64,000 nucleotides of DNA from Novosphingobium sp. Gsoil 351. GTDB lineage: Bacteria > Pseudomonadota > Alphaproteobacteria > Sphingomonadales > Sphingomonadaceae. Location of the stretch: the NCBI RefSeq assembly GCF_009707465.1, contig NZ_CP046120.1:959501-1023500 (forward strand). The letters are read 5' to 3'. The position numbers were made by a program, and so were the translations under genes. The notes beneath the pieces are model-generated. The model was not told the DNA's origin. It worked only from the letters and a program-made list of their open reading frames with translations, and made no database searches. This document shows, in pieces, positions 37,683-45,912 of this stretch (the stretch's first letter is position 1; each line of letters opens with the position of its first letter).

Positions 37683-38639
37683 ATGACCCAGGCTCCGCCT
37701 CATCACCGCCCCGGCGGCGGCTTTCGCAATCCGCCCGGCAGCCCGGTGCAGTCCGCGACGCCGCGCGATTTCCTGCGGTTCATGCTGGCCATGCGCCGGG
37801 CCAAGGTTCCGCCGCTGCCGCCGGGCCTTGCCGCACCCACACCGCCCGATCTGGCTGTGCTGGCGGAAAACGAGATCGCCTGGCTCGGCCACGCCTGTTT
37901 CGCGTTCCGCATGGCGGGCAAGCTGGTCCTCACCGACCCCTATCTGAGCCGCACCGCGGGCCCCGTCGGTCTCGGGCCGAAGCGGTTCCTTGACGCCGCC
38001 GTGAAGGCCGAGGCGCTGCCCAGGCTCGATCTGATCGCGATCAGCCACAACCATTACGACCACCTCGATACCCGCGCGCTGAGCGCCTATTGTTACCGCG
38101 CGGAAACACCGGTGGTCTGTCCGCTGGGGCTGGCCGCCCTCCTGAGGCGACAGGGCTTCCGCGACGTGGTCGAGCTCGACTGGTGGCAGGACTGGCGGCT
38201 TGGCGAACTGGCTATCACTTGCCTGCCAGCGGTCCATTTTTCCGGCCGGGGCCTGGGCGACCGCAACCGGACGCTGTGGGCCAGCTTCGCTTTTGCCTCC
38301 CAGACGCGAAACGTTTGGTTCGGCGGTGATACCGCGCCGGGGGCTGTATTTCGCGAGATCGGGGAGCGCGCCGGGCCATTCGATCTCGCGCTGGTCGGGA
38401 TCGGCGCCTACGAGCCGCGCAGCATCATGCAGGCCAGCCACGCCACGCCCGAGGAAGCCATCGGCATCGCCCGCGACATCGGAGCAAAAACGGCGGTCGG
38501 GATGCACTGGGGCAGCATCATGCTCACCCCCGAGGACCCGTTTGAAGCCCTTTTACGCTTCAAACGCGCCGCACTCGAGCAGCAATTCGGCGAAACTGCT
38601 GCCTGGGTGATGCAACTGGGAGAGGTACGCGCGTTCTAA
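37683..38639 (+). CDS. Metallo-beta-lactamase-fold hydrolase (NAPE-PLD-like)
   Basis: This 318-residue protein has the zinc motif HNHYDH at residues 122-127 and further metal ligands in CLPAVHFSGRG, WFGGDTAPG and VGMHWGSIM. The arrangement matches the NAPE-phospholipase D/UlaG-like branch of the fold; members hydrolyse phosphodiester or lactone bonds. ATG 37683 (MTQAPPHHRPGGG) is preferred, because a longer frame would start inside the palindromic repeat. There is no signal peptide, so it is probably cytoplasmic. Substrate unknown. Confidence 0.85.
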   Translation: MTQAPPHHRPGGGFRNPPGSPVQSATPRDFLRFMLAMRRAKVPPLPPGLAAPTPPDLAVLAENEIAWLGHACFAFRMAGKLVLTDPYLSRTAGPVGLGPKRFLDAAVKAEALPRLDLIAISHNHYDHLDTRALSAYCYRAETPVVCPLGLAALLRRQGFRDVVELDWWQDWRLGELAITCLPAVHFSGRGLGDRNRTLWASFAFASQTRNVWFGGDTAPGAVFREIGERAGPFDLALVGIGAYEPRSIMQASHATPEEAIGIARDIGAKTAVGMHWGSIMLTPEDPFEALLRFKRAALEQQFGETAAWVMQLGEVRAF

Positions 38640-38660
38640 AACGATGTGTCGGACGCGAGC

Positions 38661-40163
38661 CTAGCCGTGCACCCAGAACCGCCCGGACTCGCCGCGCGGT
38701 TCGATCCGGCCTGAAACGCCCACTGGCTCCGACCTGCCATCGGTCAGAAAAGCGACCATCCCGGCGTCGGCCACGTCCACATGCGCCAACGTCCGCGCGC
38801 CCGCCGGGGTCCGCGCCACCACCACCCCGCCACGAGGCTGCCCGTCGCGCGCGTAAAACACGGTGTAGCTTTCGACCGTCGCCGGACCGGCATATGCCTC
38901 GTCCAACACCGGCACCGCGCCGCGCAACGCGTCGGCTTCGGCCTGATAATCGTAATCCTGCGGGAACTTAGCCGCCGCGAGCGGCTCGCGCGACAGCACG
39001 ATGCAATGGTTGTCGGTGGCGAACCCGCCGTTGGCGAAGAGGAAGCCGTTGCCCCCTGCCCCGCGCAGCTTGCCGACCATCGCCACCACCGCATGGCTCA
39101 TATAGTTGCCGATCGGTCCACCGCCGAAGGTCAGCCCGCCGAACACGGTCGCGGGCCGGTCGAGCGGCCAGTCGAGTAGTCGCCGCGCCATCTTAGGAAC
39201 GCACGGGAAGCAGGAATAAAGTTCGGCGAAGGCGAAGTCCGCGCCGGTCGTCGCGTTGAGTTCAAGCGTGCGGCGGATCGAAGTTTCCATGCTCACCGAA
39301 CCCGTGAATCCGTCGCGGGCGAGAATGCTCGCCGGTTCCTTCGCCGCCGCGCCCATGCCGACGAAGACCAGCCGTTCCTCGGCGATCGCGCGCCGCCGTG
39401 CTTCGGCCAGGCTGGCGACGACGAACCCCGCGCCCTGATTGACCGAGGAGTTGGCGACGGTCAGCTTAGTGTAGGGAAACGCGATCGGGCGGTTGCCGGC
39501 GTCGGCGGTGAGGATCGCCTCGGCATCGACCGGTTTCCTGATCCACGCGCCCTCCTCGCCCGCCGCGACCTCGCTCATCCGCGACCAAATCGCGCCGCTC
39601 TCGGCTTGGCCCTCGGCCAGCGACTGCCCCCACGCGGCGCGGGTGGCGTTTTCGTAGAGCGGGTAGACGTCGACCGGCGCGACGAGTCCGTGGGCCTGGG
39701 CGTAGTCGGGTTCGCGGTGGAGCTTGGCCGGGCGGCGCAGGGCATAGCTCGCGTCGGTTCCGGGTGCGGCTTGCGCCGCGCGCTGGGCGGCGGTGCGCAA
39801 GGCTTCGGCCCCGGCCACGGCGCACAAGCGCGCCTCGCCCGCGCCGATCCGGTTGGCGGCATCGTTGAGCATCCGGATCGGGGTGTCGCCGTGCGGCTTG
39901 TCCGACTGCTCGAGCGTCGCAGGCGCGGCACCGAGCGCTGCGGCGAGCCGCCCGCACAGCGGGTTCATCTCGCGAAAGCTGATCTGATCGACCACCGCCA
40001 GGCTGTCGAGATCGGACAGCAGCGCCGTTCCGGCGTCGGCTTCGCACGCGCGCAGCGCCGCGACCATCAGGCCGAGCGGATCGAGCCCCTGAGCGGGATC
40101 GGCCGGACGGTCGTTGACCTGACCGACCGCGATGATGACCGGAGTACGCTCGGGATCGCTCAC
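38661..40163 (-). CDS. Thiolase-like acetyl-CoA acetyltransferase with C-terminal OB-type domain
   Basis: This 500-residue protein belongs to the SCP2-thiolase-like group: NPLCGRLAAALGAAPATLEQ, the TVANSSVNQGAGFVVAS region, ELYSCFPCVPKMA and GGLTFGGGPIGNYMSHAV. A small C-terminal domain follows (about 415-500), as in thiolases with the TCAD9-type extension. The usual CxSG nucleophile motif is not clear, so catalysis is uncertain. GTG 40163 overlaps the cytochrome b561 stop (GTGA), indicating cotranslation. Pathway unknown; probably acyl-CoA or sterol-type side-chain metabolism. Confidence 0.8.
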   Translation of the reverse strand: MSDPERTPVIIAVGQVNDRPADPAQGLDPLGLMVAALRACEADAGTALLSDLDSLAVVDQISFREMNPLCGRLAAALGAAPATLEQSDKPHGDTPIRMLNDAANRIGAGEARLCAVAGAEALRTAAQRAAQAAPGTDASYALRRPAKLHREPDYAQAHGLVAPVDVYPLYENATRAAWGQSLAEGQAESGAIWSRMSEVAAGEEGAWIRKPVDAEAILTADAGNRPIAFPYTKLTVANSSVNQGAGFVVASLAEARRRAIAEERLVFVGMGAAAKEPASILARDGFTGSVSMETSIRRTLELNATTGADFAFAELYSCFPCVPKMARRLLDWPLDRPATVFGGLTFGGGPIGNYMSHAVVAMVGKLRGAGGNGFLFANGGFATDNHCIVLSREPLAAAKFPQDYDYQAEADALRGAVPVLDEAYAGPATVESYTVFYARDGQPRGGVVVARTPAGARTLAHVDVADAGMVAFLTDGRSEPVGVSGRIEPRGESGRFWVHG

Positions 40164-40693
40164 CACATCCGCCGCAGGACGCCGTCCTTCAAGATCAAGT
40201 GATGGCGCAGCGCGGCGCCGACGTGGAGGACCACCAGCGCGGCCATCGCATAGCCGAGGATTTCGTGCGTCTCATGCGACAGGCCCGCCAGCGGGCTGCC
40301 TTTGGCGACTGGGAGCGTGACCGGGATGCCAAAGAACGCGGCACCGTACTTGCTAGCCGAGCTGAAGATCCATCCGCTCAGAGGCATGATCAGGATCAAC
40401 GCATAGAAGGCAACGTGGACGGTCTTGGCGAGCATCAGGTCGAACGGCTTGAGCGCGGGGCGATAGGCGGGGGTTTTCCAGGTGAACCGCCACAGGATCC
40501 TGCCGATGCTGAGAACCAGGATCAGCAGCCCCATCGACTTGTGCAGGGGAATCACGTTCCAGTCCTTGGGCAGGAAATCGTGAAGCAGGCCGCCGGCGAG
40601 GTTGCCGATCACGAGGACCGCGATCGCCGCGTGAAACCCTCGCGCGACCGAGCTGTAGCGGTGGGCCGGGTCGATCCCATAGGCGGTGGCCAT
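40160..40693 (-). CDS. Cytochrome b561 family membrane protein
   Basis: This is a 177-residue four-helix dihaem protein of the inner membrane that moves electrons between quinol and periplasmic or superoxide acceptors. Haem-ligand histidines are seen in VARGFHAAIAV, IPLHKSMGLLI, KTVHVAFYAL and LVVLHVGAALRHH. ATG 40693 has a strong AGGAGA site; the longer frame upstream is discarded. It is followed immediately by the thiolase-like gene. Confidence 0.9.
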   Translation of the reverse strand: MATAYGIDPAHRYSSVARGFHAAIAVLVIGNLAGGLLHDFLPKDWNVIPLHKSMGLLILVLSIGRILWRFTWKTPAYRPALKPFDLMLAKTVHVAFYALILIMPLSGWIFSSASKYGAAFFGIPVTLPVAKGSPLAGLSHETHEILGYAMAALVVLHVGAALRHHLILKDGVLRRMW

Positions 40694-40835
40694 GCGGCTT
40701 GTCTCCTGTTGCGCGGCGCGAGGCTTAACCGCACGCACCACCGCGGTCGAGAGCGGAAATGCGCCACCTGTCTGTGTCACTTACGACAATGCGGATGGCC
40801 CAAGAGGATGAGTTCAGTGGACGAGGTGTCCCCAC

Positions 40836-41690
40836 TCAGGTCCGGAACACGACCGTCCGCTCGCGATTCAGCAACACGCGGTCCTGCAAGTGCAGCCGTA
40901 CCGCCTCCGCCAGCACACGGCGTTCGATGTCGCGCCCCTTGCGGACCATGTCTTCCGGTGAGTCCGCATGGCTAACGTTTTCCACGTCCTGGTGGATGAT
41001 CGGACCCTCATCCAGATCGGCCGTCACGTAGTGCGCGGTCGCGCCGATCATCTTGACCCCGCGGGCGTGCGCCTGGTGATAGGGCTTGGCGCCCTTGAAA
41101 CCAGGGAGGAACGAATGGTGGATGTTGATGCACCGCCCGCTCAGGAACCGCGCCAGGTCGTCCGAGAGGATCTGCATATAGCGGGCCAACACGATGAGTT
41201 CGGCCCCGCTTTCTTCGACCAGCGCCTTGATCCGGGCTTCCTGGTTTGGCTTGGTGTCCTTGGTGACCGGAAAGTGGTGGTAGGGCATGTCGCCGAGCGG
41301 CGAGATATTGAGAGCCTCGCGCGGGTGGTTCCCGACGATCCCGACGATCTCCATCTGCAGTTCGCCGATCCGCTGGCGATAAAGCAGGTCGTCCAGGCAG
41401 TGATCGAACTTGCTGACCAGCAGCAGCACCTTGCGCGGGGTGGCCTTGGCCCGGAGCTGCCATTCCATCGCGTATTCGCGGGCCAGCGCGGTCAGCCCCC
41501 GGCGTAGCTCGGCGAGGTCCGCTCCGTCAGGATCGAATTCGACCCGCATGAAGAACGCGCCGCTGCCAACGTCGTTGAACTGCTGTGCCTCGAGTACATT
41601 ACCGCCGTGCTCGAACAGATACCCGGTCACCCGTGCGGTGATCCCTGGCTTGTCGTCGCACGAAAGGGTCAGGATCTGGACGTCGGCCAT
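40836..41690 (-). CDS. purU: Formyltetrahydrofolate deformylase
   Basis: The enzyme hydrolyses 10-formyltetrahydrofolate to tetrahydrofolate and formate, supplying formate and balancing one-carbon pools. The 284-residue protein has an N-terminal ACT domain ([20 protein letters not shown], to about residue 80). The formyltransferase-like domain carries [16 protein letters not shown] and the [16 protein letters not shown] active-site region. It is preceded by a VOC-family gene 65 bases upstream on the same strand. The 142-base gap to the cytochrome b561 gene shows nothing else. Confidence 0.94.
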   Translation of the reverse strand: MADVQILTLSCDDKPGITARVTGYLFEHGGNVLEAQQFNDVGSGAFFMRVEFDPDGADLAELRRGLTALAREYAMEWQLRAKATPRKVLLLVSKFDHCLDDLLYRQRIGELQMEIVGIVGNHPREALNISPLGDMPYHHFPVTKDTKPNQEARIKALVEESGAELIVLARYMQILSDDLARFLSGRCINIHHSFLPGFKGAKPYHQAHARGVKMIGATAHYVTADLDEGPIIHQDVENVSHADSPEDMVRKGRDIERRVLAEAVRLHLQDRVLLNRERTVVFRT

Positions 41691-41755
41691 CGGAAACTCT
41701 CCCCCGCGCGCGCCTAGCTGCCCGGCTTGGGATTTGCACCCCCCGAGCGCAGCGG

Positions 41756-42154
41756 CTAGTCGCCGAAGAAGTTCAGTTCCAGGAGCACGCCGTTAGGGTC
41801 CATCGTGAAAATCTGGCGCAGCCCGATCGACTCGATGAAGTTGACCTGCCGTTCCAGCCCGCGTGCTTCGAGCCGAGCGTCCATCTCGTCGAACCCCGAG
41901 CAGTTCAGCGCGACATGGTGGATCGATCCGGTCGGTCCCGGCGCCACCTCGCGAGCAAAAGCGCGCGGGCAATCGACGCTGTTGATATGCAGGATCGCGC
42001 GACCGGCATCATCGAACATCCACTGCGCTTCCTTCGGCGTCAGCGGCGGCGGGCCGTCGCGACGTTCGAGCCCGAACAGCTCGGCATAGAACCGCGCGGT
42101 GCCATCAAGGTCGTTGGCGATGATGTTGACGTGATCAAGCGCGTTGACCTTCAT
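41756..42154 (-). CDS. VOC family (glyoxalase/dioxygenase-like) protein
   Basis: This single-domain vicinal-oxygen-chelate protein of 132 residues starts [20 protein letters not shown]. Likely metal ligands are H8 near the N-terminus, the His in GSIHHVALN and the Glu in [11 protein letters not shown]. Such proteins act as isomerases, dioxygenases or resistance proteins; nothing distinguishes among them here. It is the gene upstream of purU and divergent from the BaiN-type flavoprotein. Confidence 0.85.
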   Translation of the reverse strand: MKVNALDHVNIIANDLDGTARFYAELFGLERRDGPPPLTPKEAQWMFDDAGRAILHINSVDCPRAFAREVAPGPTGSIHHVALNCSGFDEMDARLEARGLERQVNFIESIGLRQIFTMDPNGVLLELNFFGD

Positions 42155-42223
42155 ATTGCCTTCCCCGCAGCCTATCGCGCAGCTCTTTTAGCGCGCCCCG
42201 CTTGATCGGGAAGCCTTGGCGGA

Positions 42224-43405
42224 GTGAGCGCAGTGAGAAGCTACGACGTCATAATCCTGGGCGCGGGCGCGGCTGGCCTGATGTGCGCGGCAGAGACGGG
42301 CCGTCGCGGCCGCCGGGTGCTTGTGCTCGAGCAAGGCGAAAAGCCGGGCAAGAAGATTCTTATCTCTGGCGGCGGGCGCTGCAACTTCACGAATCTGCAC
42401 ACCGCCGCTGATCGCTTTCTTTCCGCCAATCCTCATTTCGCGAAGTCGGCGCTGAGCCGTTACACACCCCACGATTTCCTCGCGCTGGTTGAACGCCACG
42501 GCATCGCCTGGCATGAAAAGACACTCGGCCAATTGTTCTGCGATGGGTCCGCGCGGCAGATCGTCGAGCTGCTGCTGGCGGAATGCGCCCAGGGCGGTGT
42601 AAGCCTCGAGTGTGGCCAGACTATCGGGCAAGTGACACGCGACGGCGACGGGTTTATCGTCGCGACCGGTAGAAGCATAACGCGCGCCCGCTCCCTGGTG
42701 GTCGCCACCGGCGGTCCGTCGATCCCGAAGTTGGGCGCGAGCGGCATAGCCTACGACCTGGCGCGTCAGTTCGGGCTGAAGGTGGTCGAACCCCGCCCCG
42801 CACTCGTGCCCCTCACATTGGCCGGCGAGGATGCCCTATTCCGCGATCTCGCAGGCGTGGCAACCCAGGTCGTCGCTCGATGCGGCACCGGCAGGTTCCG
42901 AGAGGCGGCGCTGTTCACCCACCGGGGCATGTCCGGCCCGGCCATTCTCCAGGTTTCGTCCTACTGGCGCCGCGGAGACACGGTCGAAGTCGATTTCCTG
43001 CCCGACGCCATTGGGGATTGGCTCATCCAGGCGAAGCAGGATCACCCCCGCGCGACTTTGGCAAACACCTTGAGGGCGGCGCTTCCCGCGCGACTGGCCG
43101 ACGCCCTTGCCGAACGGCTGGCGCTGCCTGGACCGCTAGCCGCCGCCCGCGACACGGCATTGCAGCAGGCACAACGGCAATTGGCGCGCTGGCCGTTCCT
43201 GCCCAATGGCAGCGAAGGGTTCGCCAAGGCGGAGGTCACCGTGGGTGGAGTCAGCACCGCCGAACTGTCGTCCAAGACGATGGAGGCGGGGCGATTGCCG
43301 GGACTTTACGTGATCGGCGAGGCGGTAGATGTCACCGGGTGGCTGGGCGGCTACAACTTCCAGTGGGCCTGGGCGAGCGGGTGGGCCGCCGCGCAGGCGT
43401 TGTGA
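42224..43405 (+). CDS. BaiN/HI0933-family NAD(P)/FAD-dependent oxidoreductase
   Basis: This 393-residue flavoprotein has the dinucleotide motif GAGAAGLMCA near the N-terminus and the family hallmarks KPGKKILISGGGRCNFTN, VVATGGPSIPKLGASG and GEAVDVTGWLGGYNFQWAWA. The family includes YhiN and the bile-acid enzyme BaiN; substrate here is unknown. It starts at GTG 42224 with a second GTG three codons on; no ATG is close. It converges on sorB. Confidence 0.9.
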   Translation: MSAVRSYDVIILGAGAAGLMCAAETGRRGRRVLVLEQGEKPGKKILISGGGRCNFTNLHTAADRFLSANPHFAKSALSRYTPHDFLALVERHGIAWHEKTLGQLFCDGSARQIVELLLAECAQGGVSLECGQTIGQVTRDGDGFIVATGRSITRARSLVVATGGPSIPKLGASGIAYDLARQFGLKVVEPRPALVPLTLAGEDALFRDLAGVATQVVARCGTGRFREAALFTHRGMSGPAILQVSSYWRRGDTVEVDFLPDAIGDWLIQAKQDHPRATLANTLRAALPARLADALAERLALPGPLAAARDTALQQAQRQLARWPFLPNGSEGFAKAEVTVGGVSTAELSSKTMEAGRLPGLYVIGEAVDVTGWLGGYNFQWAWASGWAAAQAL

Positions 43406-43434
43406 TACCTGCAACTGGCGCTGTATCGAGCGTC

Positions 43435-43746
43435 TCAGCCGAACTTGCGGCCGAGGACTTTGGCGATGGCGTCGGCATCCTCGGTTGAAACCGGCGCTTT
43501 GTACACGTTGACCATCTTGGCCACCGCCGCACGCCAGAATTCCTCGCCCTTGCCGCGCGGCTGGGTGACGATGTAGTCGAGCGAATGACAAGCCGAACAA
43601 TTATTGACCACGACTTCGGCATCCGCCGTCGCCAGCTCAAGAGGCGTTTTTTCTAGCGGAAGATCGAGCTTCACCGGCTTGGCTGACACGCAGACGGCAA
43701 GCCCGCAAAGACTGGCAGCGACGCCGAACGCCAGCCAGCGAATCAT
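43435..43746 (-). CDS. sorB: Sulfite dehydrogenase cytochrome c subunit
   Basis: This 103-residue periplasmic c-type cytochrome has a signal peptide (MIRWLAFGVAASLCGLAVCV), the haem motif CSACH at residues 50-54 and a likely distal Met at about 78 (VAKMVNVY). It takes electrons from SorA and passes them to the respiratory chain. ATG 43746 overlaps the sorA stop (ATGA). The pairing with SorA is what identifies it. Confidence 0.88.
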   Translation of the reverse strand: MIRWLAFGVAASLCGLAVCVSAKPVKLDLPLEKTPLELATADAEVVVNNCSACHSLDYIVTQPRGKGEEFWRAAVAKMVNVYKAPVSTEDADAIAKVLGRKFG

Positions 43747-44942
43747 GCCACGTCCAAGGTCACGGTCTCGACCACATTGCGCATATACCCCGAAGGTTGC
43801 CACAATGGTTCGAGCGGCTGAGTGGTGCCGTCCGGGGCGAACGCACGGACCTTGATCGCGTGACGCCCGCGCGCGAGCATGACCGGCAACTTCCACTCCC
43901 TGAATGAGAAACGCCCAAGGGACTCGCCGAGCCTGGCTTCGCTCCAGGTCGCGCCCTCATCGACCGAAACCTTCACCCGCGCGATGCCAGCCCCGCCATC
44001 GAAAGCTATCCCACGCAGGACGACCGGCCCGGCGCGACCCAGCTTTTGCCCCGGACCGTGGCTGGTCAGGAACGAGCGTATATTGAGCTGTCCGATCGGT
44101 CTGGTCTTGTCCGGCTTGGCCCCCGGCGCGACGCAATTGCAAGCGTTGTCCGGGATCCGGTAAGCCGACTTCATCCAATAGCCGCCGAACTCAGCGTCGA
44201 CGACGTTGATTTCGTCGAGGTGCTTGACCCAATAAGTGCCATAGTATCCCGGGACGACGAGCCGCAGCGGGTATCCGTTGAGGAAGGGCAAATCGGCACC
44301 GTTCATGGCGTAGGCGACGAGCACCTCGCCATCGCGGGCGTGATCGAGGTCGAGCGCCTTGACGAAGTCCGGGATCGTATCGGTCGGCGGATTGTCGAGT
44401 CCGTTGAACGTAACCTGCCGCCCGCCCGCCCGCACGCCTGCCCGATCGAGCAGCGCCTTCAGCGAAACTCCGGTCCAGCGCGCGTTGCCCATCGCCCCGT
44501 TGCCCAGTTGCCCTCCCCCCACTCGCGGCTCGACGAACCCGCGACTGTTGCCGGAGCACTGGTTGACGGCCACTACTTCCGCGACCGGAAAATCGCGCCG
44601 TAGCTCGGCCAGCGACAACTTCAGTGGCGCGTCGACGTGTCCGCCGATCGTCAAGCGAAACGAAGCAGGATCGACGACATCCGGCAGGCCCGACAAGTGA
44701 TAGCGCACGAAGAAGGCGTCGTTCGGAGTCAGCAAGCCATCGGCGAACACCGCGAACGGCGTTTCGAGCTGTGGCGGCCGCGCGGTCAACCCGATCATCG
44801 CGCGCTTTTGCGGGAGCCGCACCAGTGGTCGCTGCCCGTTAGCGAACGGCATCAGGACCGACTTTTCCCTTCCGGCCGCGAGCGTTGGGGCAAGCGACGC
44901 AGCGACGCCCGCCAAGAATGCCCTGCGAGGGACTGCGATCAT
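43743..44942 (-). CDS. sorA: Sulfite dehydrogenase molybdopterin subunit
   Basis: SorA oxidises sulfite to sulfate in the periplasm, detoxifying sulfite from organosulfur or taurine breakdown. The 399-residue protein begins MIAVPRRAFLAGVAASLAPT, a twin-arginine signal consistent with export of a cofactor-loaded enzyme. The molybdenum-ligating cysteine is C129 in VVAVNQCSGNSRGF, followed by the dimerisation domain from about residue 275. It is cotranslated with sorB. Confidence 0.9.
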   Translation of the reverse strand: MIAVPRRAFLAGVAASLAPTLAAGREKSVLMPFANGQRPLVRLPQKRAMIGLTARPPQLETPFAVFADGLLTPNDAFFVRYHLSGLPDVVDPASFRLTIGGHVDAPLKLSLAELRRDFPVAEVVAVNQCSGNSRGFVEPRVGGGQLGNGAMGNARWTGVSLKALLDRAGVRAGGRQVTFNGLDNPPTDTIPDFVKALDLDHARDGEVLVAYAMNGADLPFLNGYPLRLVVPGYYGTYWVKHLDEINVVDAEFGGYWMKSAYRIPDNACNCVAPGAKPDKTRPIGQLNIRSFLTSHGPGQKLGRAGPVVLRGIAFDGGAGIARVKVSVDEGATWSEARLGESLGRFSFREWKLPVMLARGRHAIKVRAFAPDGTTQPLEPLWQPSGYMRNVVETVTLDVA

Positions 44943-45262
44943 CGTCGACGAGCCTTCACCAGCGTGAGCAAGTTCGCACCTGCATGATGAATAGCCGCGC
45001 TGGCAGCCAGCGCAAGCAAACTCGCGCCTCATCGGGAGCATGAGGGGGGACGAGCGGCCACAGGACGGATCGTGCTTTTTACATACGATTAGCCAGCGGG
45101 CACGAGCTCAAGCTGCGCACGGTGGCCAAGCAAAGAAAGCCTTGCCCGAGAGACGCTGTTCGAGCATTTTCGGATTCACGGGCCGCAATGGTGGGTGGAC
45201 GAGCAGGTGGCGTCAGGCTCGTCGGAAACTAGACCAAAACAAAAGAAGATGGGTCGAGTGAA
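44943..45262. other. Intergenic region between sorA and the winged-helix gene
   Basis: These 320 bases lie between divergent genes. No convincing gene or RNA is seen. An AT-richer patch (TGCTTTTTACATACGATTAG, 45072-45091) and an A-rich stretch just before ATG 45263 are the best places for the rightward promoter. Nothing else stands out. Confidence 0.4.
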
Positions 45263-45832
45263 ATGAAGGAACATGAAGGTGCTCAGAGCGCCACTCCCGA
45301 GGAGCTGTATCGGCAGGCTGAAGAGCTCATGCAACAAGCGAGGGAGTTGGTTCGCGCCGCGCGGTCAGCTGGACTGAAGTCAGCGCCAGTCAAGGATTGC
45401 GACGATGTCGTTGAGTTCGACGCTTTGCCTGGACGCTCGCCGCGCGGGCGTGCCGAAGCGCTGTACGTGGGACGCCGCATTCGCGACGACATGTTTGCCC
45501 CGGGGCTGTTCGGCGAGTTCGCTTGGGACATTCTCCTAGAACTCTTTCTTGCCCGCCGTGACAACGAGGAATTGTCCGTCGACGCGGTCTGCAAGTTCGC
45601 ACCTGGCTTTCGCGACACCATACGCCGCTACGTCTCCTTGCTGGTCGAGCAGGGATTGATCGAGACGCGGCGAGACGCCAGCGGTGGCAGACCCGACAGG
45701 ATCAAGCTCAGCCAGCGAGGTCGGACGCTGATGTCGACGTTCTTCACTTCGACCGACGGCCAGATGCCGGCTGCTCCAGTCAGCAGCTGGGGTCTGCGGG
45801 TGGTTCAGTCCGAACGGTCCGATAACTCGTAG
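45263..45832 (+). CDS. Winged-helix (MarR-like) DNA-binding protein
   Basis: This 189-residue protein has a predicted coiled coil at about 13-36 (EELYRQAEELMQQARELVRA). A winged-helix domain follows at about 85-160: FAWDILLELFLARRDNEELS, then RDTIRRYVSLLVEQGLIETR and a DNA-contacting wing DRIKLSQRGRTLMS. It resembles MarR/SMC-ScpB-like HTH proteins but I cannot place it in a named family. No membrane or ligand domain is seen. It stands alone between sorA and the hybrid kinase; its target is unknown and could be the operon beginning at 53459 or sorAB. Confidence 0.75.
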   Translation: MKEHEGAQSATPEELYRQAEELMQQARELVRAARSAGLKSAPVKDCDDVVEFDALPGRSPRGRAEALYVGRRIRDDMFAPGLFGEFAWDILLELFLARRDNEELSVDAVCKFAPGFRDTIRRYVSLLVEQGLIETRRDASGGRPDRIKLSQRGRTLMSTFFTSTDGQMPAAPVSSWGLRVVQSERSDNS

Positions 45833-45912
45833 TGCCGATGGCGCAGGGTCTGCTGGCGCTCGGCCCAATCCTAGCAATGTTCCACATCACAGAGATCGAT
45901 GAGGTGTGCGCA

